Shown here piece after piece: positions 38,717 to 41,923 of a stretch of 41,923 nt of DNA. The notes under the pieces are model-generated. The model did no database searches. It worked only from the letters and a program-made list of their open reading frames with translations, and was not told where the DNA came from. The position numbers and the translations under genes were made by a program. Where the stretch lies: assembly GCA_964570005.1 (NCBI GenBank), contig CAZMWE010000006.1, positions 1-41,923 on the forward strand, written 5' to 3'. Positions within the stretch are counted from its first letter, which is position 1. Each line of letters starts with the position of its first letter. The stretch is from JAJZCD01 sp964570005. Lineage in GTDB: Bacteria; Patescibacteriota; Saccharimonadia; Saccharimonadales; UBA4665.

Positions 38717-39331
38717 ATGTCTCAACTGTCGCGCCCGGATTTGCACCACGTGAACAATTTGTTGTTCACGCTTGTGATGCTTATAACCCTTTACCTGGTT
38801 GCTGCACCACTACTGCCACAGCTAACATATTGGTGGGACGCGCACCATTCCAACCGCCAGGCCCAGCTGCAGCGGCTTATCCAAAGACCGAGGACCAGCG
38901 CCCAACGCAATACCGCCTCGCCAGGACCAAACAGCCTCATCATCCCCGGCATGATGCTAAACGCGCCGACCTTGGAAGGCCCGGAAGGTGACTGGTTCGA
39001 TCTGCTCTACAAGGGCATCTGGCGCTGGCCCGGCTCATCGACGCCCGATAAAGGGGGCAACACCGTATTCCTGGCGCACCGCTTCAGCTACACCGGACCG
39101 CGTGGCGCGTTCTACTACCTGGACAAGCTCAAAATCGGCGATGACATCGGCGTTGTGTGGAACGGGAAGACATACACCTACAGCGTCGTCAGCAGTCAGA
39201 CCGTGTCAGCAACGGATACCGCAATCGAAAACAATACCACTGATGCCCGGATAACTCTTTTTACTTGCACTCCGCTCTGGCATCCGGTTGACAGACTGGT
39301 CGTCGTCGCTAAACTGAAAGGCCTCTCATGA
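38717..39331 (+). CDS. sortase family transpeptidase
   Basis: 204 aa. One N-terminal transmembrane helix (16-36) is followed by a stalk and the sortase beta-barrel. Catalytic residues are His121 (FLAHRFSY), Cys184 (LFTCTPLW) and Arg193 (VDRLVV). The sequence GDDIGVVWNGKTYTYSVVSS is the usual mid-domain segment. It resembles class D/E housekeeping sortases. Sortases cleave LPxTG-like signals and join the protein to a cell-surface amine. AGGGGAGA lies about 14 nt before the ATG. The stop overlaps the start of a 34-aa membrane peptide (ATGA), and a candidate substrate with LTNTG lies on the opposite strand 90 bp downstream. Confidence 0.9.
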   Translation: MSQLSRPDLHHVNNLLFTLVMLITLYLVAAPLLPQLTYWWDAHHSNRQAQLQRLIQRPRTSAQRNTASPGPNSLIIPGMMLNAPTLEGPEGDWFDLLYKGIWRWPGSSTPDKGGNTVFLAHRFSYTGPRGAFYYLDKLKIGDDIGVVWNGKTYTYSVVSSQTVSATDTAIENNTTDARITLFTCTPLWHPVDRLVVVAKLKGLS

Positions 39332-39432
39332 CTGAAAAAACCAAATTCTGGATACTGCTGGCTTTGCTCGGCTTAAGCCTTGTCCTGCTCTTTTACCTGA
39401 ACTACACCAACGAAAAGCTGTTTATCGGTTGA
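39328..39432 (+). CDS. 34-aa single-helix membrane peptide
   Basis: A short frame starts at an ATG overlapping the sortase stop (ATGA). The product begins MTEKTKFW, has one transmembrane helix (about residues 7-25, rich in Leu) and ends NYTNEKLFIG. The overlap implies translational coupling, so it may be a sortase accessory or a small membrane peptide. It is below common annotation length cut-offs. Its end overlaps the convergent sorting-signal frame by 11 nt. Confidence 0.65.
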   Translation: MTEKTKFWILLALLGLSLVLLFYLNYTNEKLFIG

Positions 39433-39690
39433 TGTCAGCTTGCGAGTCCGTGTCAGTCATTTCATTGCCAGCTTCGACAGGCTCCAGTTCAGCCTGGCGC
39501 GGCCGCTTCCATATGCGGACCAGAACTGCGGCCAGTAGGATAAGGGCAGCAACGGTCACGACGCCGGCAACGGCGATACCGGTATTCGTCAAGGTACTGC
39601 TGCCGGAGCTTCCCCCGCTACCGTAAGCGGCGGTGTTGTAGCCCCGCTACCGTACACCTGTCCTAGAAGGTTGTGATAATATGCTTGCAC
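39422..39690 (-). pseudogene. small sorting-signal protein (LTNTG, helix, basic tail) split by a frameshift
   Basis: The frame starting at GTG 39690 codes for VQAYYHNLLGQVYGSG, then leaves frame. A second frame, open to TAA at 39422, continues GYNTAAYGSGGSSGSS, then TLTNTG, a hydrophobic helix (IAVAGVVTVAALILLAAVLV), and a tail IWKRPRQAEL. The joint lies in a run of four G (copy AGCGGGG-C near 39640) where a nearby copy of the same repeat has five, so one missing base explains the break; with it, the product would be 89 aa. The layout LTNTG-helix-KR is that of a cell-wall sorting signal, although the tail after the helix is longer than usual. It is convergent with the sortase. Confidence 0.5.
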
Positions 39691-39765
39691 AGTTGATTGC
39701 CCTGTTGCTTTATTTACGCTTATGGTATCATGTTATTAAGTTGTTAACTAATAGAGGGGACAGTG

Positions 39766-39963
39766 ATGTTCGGACAATTTGCAATTCTGGATCTTTCTAC
39801 AGCGGATCTGCTTATCATCCTGGCGATCATACTACTGCTATTCGGCGCCAAAAAACTGCCCGAATTGTCACGCAGCCTTGGTTCGTCAGCACGTGAACTG
39901 CGTAAAGGTTTGAATGGCGATGAGGAAAAGAGCAGCTCAAACACCGGCGCGGACCAGCGCTAA
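39766..39963 (+). CDS. tatA: Tat translocase subunit TatA
   Basis: 65 aa. A short N terminus is followed by the transmembrane helix LLIILAIILLLF and the amphipathic helix with FGAKKLPELSRSLGSSAREL, the TatA signature. The tail is short and acidic. The start at ATG 39766 has GAGGGG 7 nt upstream; the GTG at 39763 is in frame but less well placed. It overlaps tatC by 50 nt. TatA oligomers form the pore for folded proteins with a twin-arginine signal. No separate TatB is visible. Confidence 0.9.
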   Translation: MFGQFAILDLSTADLLIILAIILLLFGAKKLPELSRSLGSSARELRKGLNGDEEKSSSNTGADQR

Positions 39964-40849
39964 GCTCTCGCGTAGTACTAAACTTCCTTTCATCGACCAC
40001 GTCTACGAGCTCCGGCGGCGACTGTCTATTGCCGCCGCCTGCGTGATAACAGGAAGTGTGTTGGCCTATGGCCTACAGCAACGGATCGTGGTGGGTTTAT
40101 TGCGGCCAAGCCATGGTCAGCATTTTATTTATACTTCGCCACTCGGCGGTATTAACTTTCTGTTCAGCGTCTGTCTAGACGTTGGTCTGGTACTAGCCAC
40201 GCCGGTTATCATCTATCAGCTGCTTGCTTTTATTAGCCCGCTCATGCATAACACTACTCACCGGTTCCTGCTTTCCGCTTCGATGGCGGCGGGAGTAGCA
40301 GCCTTGGCCGGCGCGACCTTCGGGTATTTCGTCGGCCTTCCCAGCGCGCTGCATTTCCTGCTGCATCAGTTTACTACCATCCAGATCCGTCCGCTCATCA
40401 CCGTGCAGTCCTATATGCAGTTCGTGTCGCTCTACCTGCTCGGCTCGGCGCTGATGTTCCAATTGCCAATTATTTTGATAATCATCAACCGTATCAAGCC
40501 GCTCAAGCCATCTGGGTTACTTAAATATGAACGCCACCTCATCGCGGGGGCCTTCATTGTGGCATTCATCATGAACCCCACACCAAACATCGTTGGTCAG
40601 CTGGTCGTGGTATTGCCTATTATCGCCATGTACCAGGTCGGTATCGCCCTTATCTGGAGCATTAACCGTCAGGACCGTAAACCCGGCTGGCTGCAATCGC
40701 TCGCCGAACAAGACGCTAAGAGCCAGCAGGAGCGGGCCGCCCGCACGCGCACCCTGTACACGGAAAAGGAACTAACCACACCTTCCCTGGCTGTCAGCAA
40801 TAGTGGCACCTCAGCAGAGAGCCGGTCCACTGCTATCCTTGTTTCATGA
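39914..40849 (+). CDS. tatC: Sec-independent protein translocase TatC
   Basis: 311 aa with six helices. The conserved N-terminal motif PFIDHVYELRRRL (twin-arginine recognition) is present, followed by LATPVIIYQLLAFISPLMHN and the C-terminal MNPTPNIVGQLVVVLPIIAM. AAAGG lies 6 nt before the ATG, inside tatA, so the 50-nt overlap appears real and the genes are co-translated. TatC binds the signal peptide. The ~60-residue C-terminal tail is charged and cytoplasmic. Confidence 0.92.
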   Translation: MAMRKRAAQTPARTSAKLSRSTKLPFIDHVYELRRRLSIAAACVITGSVLAYGLQQRIVVGLLRPSHGQHFIYTSPLGGINFLFSVCLDVGLVLATPVIIYQLLAFISPLMHNTTHRFLLSASMAAGVAALAGATFGYFVGLPSALHFLLHQFTTIQIRPLITVQSYMQFVSLYLLGSALMFQLPIILIIINRIKPLKPSGLLKYERHLIAGAFIVAFIMNPTPNIVGQLVVVLPIIAMYQVGIALIWSINRQDRKPGWLQSLAEQDAKSQQERAARTRTLYTEKELTTPSLAVSNSGTSAESRSTAILVS

Positions 40850-40916
40850 ACGCTGCAGAGCAACCGGCCCTGCTTACAATTGTGTGTTGGAGTCTGTTAG
40901 GATAGGCTTAAGCACT

Positions 40917-41120
40917 ATGAAAACACCCCTTCCGGCTCTCATGGAAAAGGAAGTCTCGCGCGGAGAATTCCTAAGCGTGGTCGGTTTGGCCGTGATGTCA
41001 ATTTTTGGCTTGGGCGCTATTATTAAACTCCTGACAGGCAAATCGCTGGACAACCACCACGTGCTCAACAGTAGCGGCTACAGCTCCTCAGCCTACGGCG
41101 GCCGCCCTGACAGCCGCTAA
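40917..41120 (+). CDS. small protein with degenerate twin-arginine-like N terminus
   Basis: 67 aa. KEVSRGEFLSVVGLAVMSIF resembles a Tat signal (S-R-R-x-F-L-x), but the second Arg is Gly. A hydrophobic helix (about 17-37) follows and then a short Ser/Tyr/Gly-rich exterior tail. It lies directly after tatC, so it may be a Tat substrate or a membrane subunit taking the role of TatB. The ATG at 40917 is preferred because the frame before it does not look coding; TAGGATAGG lies about 9-15 nt upstream. Confidence 0.65.
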   Translation: MKTPLPALMEKEVSRGEFLSVVGLAVMSIFGLGAIIKLLTGKSLDNHHVLNSSGYSSSAYGGRPDSR

Positions 41121-41143
41121 TCCCAAATGTTTATAAATCAAAA

Positions 41144-41170
41144 CTCTCCCTGAATTGACTTCAGGGAGAG
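41144..41170. terminator. hairpin 1 between tat operon and groEL
   Basis: An 11-bp perfect stem (CTCTCCCTGAA / TTCAGGGAGAG) with a 5-nt loop TTGAC. On the minus strand it is followed by GTTTTGATTT, which suits termination of groEL transcription. Confidence 0.7.
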
Positions 41171-41196
41171 CTCTCAAGCTGTCCGGAAGGAGCAGC

Positions 41197-41221
41197 CCGA
41201 GTTTTGCTAAGCAAAACTCGG
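41197..41221. terminator. hairpin 2 between tat operon and groEL
   Basis: An 11-bp perfect stem (CCGAGTTTTGC / GCAAAACTCGG) with a 3-nt loop TAA. It contains internal T- and A-runs but is not followed by a clear U-tract. It is second in a row of three. Confidence 0.55.
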
Positions 41222-41225
41222 TGCG

Positions 41226-41253
41226 ATAAGGGAACCTATCCCGGTTCCCTTAT
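41226..41253. terminator. hairpin 3 between tat operon and groEL
   Basis: An 11-bp perfect stem (ATAAGGGAACC / GGTTCCCTTAT) with a 6-nt loop. It lies 8 nt beyond the groEL stop and 5 nt from hairpin 2. It is probably part of a composite, bidirectional terminator. Confidence 0.6.
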
Positions 41254-41260
41254 GATTGTC

Positions 41261-41923
41261 CTACATCATCCCCATCCCGCCCATGTCAGGCGCAGGAGCA
41301 GCGCTCTTCGGCTCAGGCACTTCGACCACCAGCGCACCCATGGTCATGCTCGTCCCTGCAATACTGGTCGCGTTTTGCACGGCCTGCTTAGTCACAGCCA
41401 CCGGATCAACGATACCAGCGGTCTTGAGATCAACCAGCTTAGCCGGATTATTCACGTCCACGCCCTGGCCAGCTTTAGCCTTCTTGACCTGTGGCAGCCA
41501 CTCGTCGGCGTTCAGACCAGAGTTGGTCATCAGGATGCGGAACGGCTGTTCCAGCGCCTTGACGAGCAAGCTCTTCCCGGCGCTTACCGAATCGTCAGCG
41601 TCGTCGGTCGAGACCGTTACGGCCAGATTCACCAACGTTACGCCACCACCAGGCACGATACCCTCGCTCAGCGCCGCCTTGACCGCGGCAACGGCATCAT
41701 CAACACGGTATTTCTTCTCTTCGATTTCAGTCTCGGTTGCACCACCAACCTTGATCACGGCAACCTTGCCGCTCAGCGCCGCGCGACGCTTCTCCAACTG
41801 CTCTTTGTCGTACTCGCTGGTTGCAGCATCAGCCTGGGTGGCGATCTGCTTGATACGAGCAGTAACCTCGGCAGCCGCACCAGCGCCTTCGATGATGGTC
41901 GTCTCGTCCTTGTCGCTGACGAC
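41261..41923 (-). CDS. groEL: GroEL chaperonin, C-terminal part (gene runs off the window)
   Basis: 221 codons of the 60-kDa chaperonin are present. The frame is open from the window edge at 41923 to TAG at 41261. Recognisable parts are IIEGAG (near the edge), YDKEQLEKRRAALSGKVAVI, KVGGATETEIEEKKYRVDDA, EGIVPGGGVTLV and the final GGMGMM tail. These belong to the second half of the intermediate and equatorial domains. It folds proteins in the cytoplasm with GroES, which is not in view. Convergent with the tat operon, separated by three hairpins. Confidence 0.97.
   Translation of the reverse strand, partial: VVSDKDETTIIEGAGAAAEVTARIKQIATQADAATSEYDKEQLEKRRAALSGKVAVIKVGGATETEIEEKKYRVDDAVAAVKAALSEGIVPGGGVTLVNLAVTVSTDDADDSVSAGKSLLVKALEQPFRILMTNSGLNADEWLPQVKKAKAGQGVDVNNPAKLVDLKTAGIVDPVAVTKQAVQNATSIAGTSMTMGALVVEVPEPKSAAPAPDMGGMGMM

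Noticed and set aside
1..41923. CRISPR arrays, prophage or intact insertion sequences
   Set aside because: No regularly spaced repeats, integrase, transposase or phage structural genes were recognised anywhere in the window.

Overview
The window looks like a chromosomal segment of a Candidate Phyla Radiation (Patescibacteria) bacterium, most likely a Candidatus Saccharibacteria (TM7) relative. This is inferred from the gene set and protein style, without any database comparison. Supporting points: very tight gene packing; an envelope with sortase, SipW-type signal peptidase, Tat system and many single-helix anchored Ser/Thr/Gly-rich exported proteins but no outer-membrane genes; and core replication proteins with lineage-style deviations (DnaG without zinc ligands, Pol I without proofreading residues). 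The genetic code is the standard bacterial one: TAG, TGA and TAA all end well-conserved genes here.

Layout. 1-7.8 kb: holA; a trehalose-6-phosphate synthase/phosphatase fusion split by one in-frame TAG; a Fic protein; mutM; a 121-nt nested inverted-repeat element; a small DUF721-like protein; two tandem HAD proteins; an anchored protein and a small hypothetical. 7.9-11.3 kb: two overlapping methyltransferases, then a four-gene operon (GHKL ATPase, STAS-like protein, 46-aa AbrB-like protein, PNPOx-fold protein) driven by a near-consensus promoter set in a symmetric array of four operator half-sites. 11.3-17.8 kb: polA, a PKD-like surface protein and a P2-type cation ATPase. 17.8-19.1 kb: a decaying stretch with a TrmB-type regulator lacking its start and a fragment of a kinase gene. 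19.1-25.6 kb: P-loop kinase, Nudix hydrolase, a membrane-anchored GH12-family glycoside hydrolase, rpoD-dnaG, an anchored hypothetical and a YjbR protein. 25.7-29.9 kb: SipW-like peptidase with a TasA/camelysin-like substrate, orn, and a redox-response group (flavin reductase, HxlR regulator, msrB) followed by mscL. 30-37.9 kb: argS, DUF1361 protein, two-component system, cupin, pgi, SGNH hydrolase and a second, bifunctional PGI/PMI. 38-41.9 kb: Pro/Ser/Thr-rich protein, sortase, a 34-aa membrane peptide, an apparently frameshifted LTNTG-type sorting-signal protein, tatA, tatC, a small Tat-signal-like protein, three consecutive hairpins and the 3' part of groEL.

How it works together. Three export/anchoring routes (SipW-type processing, sortase, Tat) lie within 16 kb together with likely cargo, so much of the window concerns the cell surface. 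Regulation is visible directly: at least 14 genes carry a -10 hexamer 6-8 nt before the start codon, which predicts leaderless mRNAs, while a minority (tasA-like, flavin reductase, pgi, tatA) have strong Shine-Dalgarno sequences. Two operators stand out: the CCGGGA/TCCCGG array of the ATPase/STAS operon and a perfect 14-bp inverted repeat between the HxlR regulator and its flavin-reductase neighbour. Convergent genes often end on interlocked stop codons (CTAG or CTAA), which underlines the compaction. No rRNA, tRNA, CRISPR array or intact insertion sequence was recognised.
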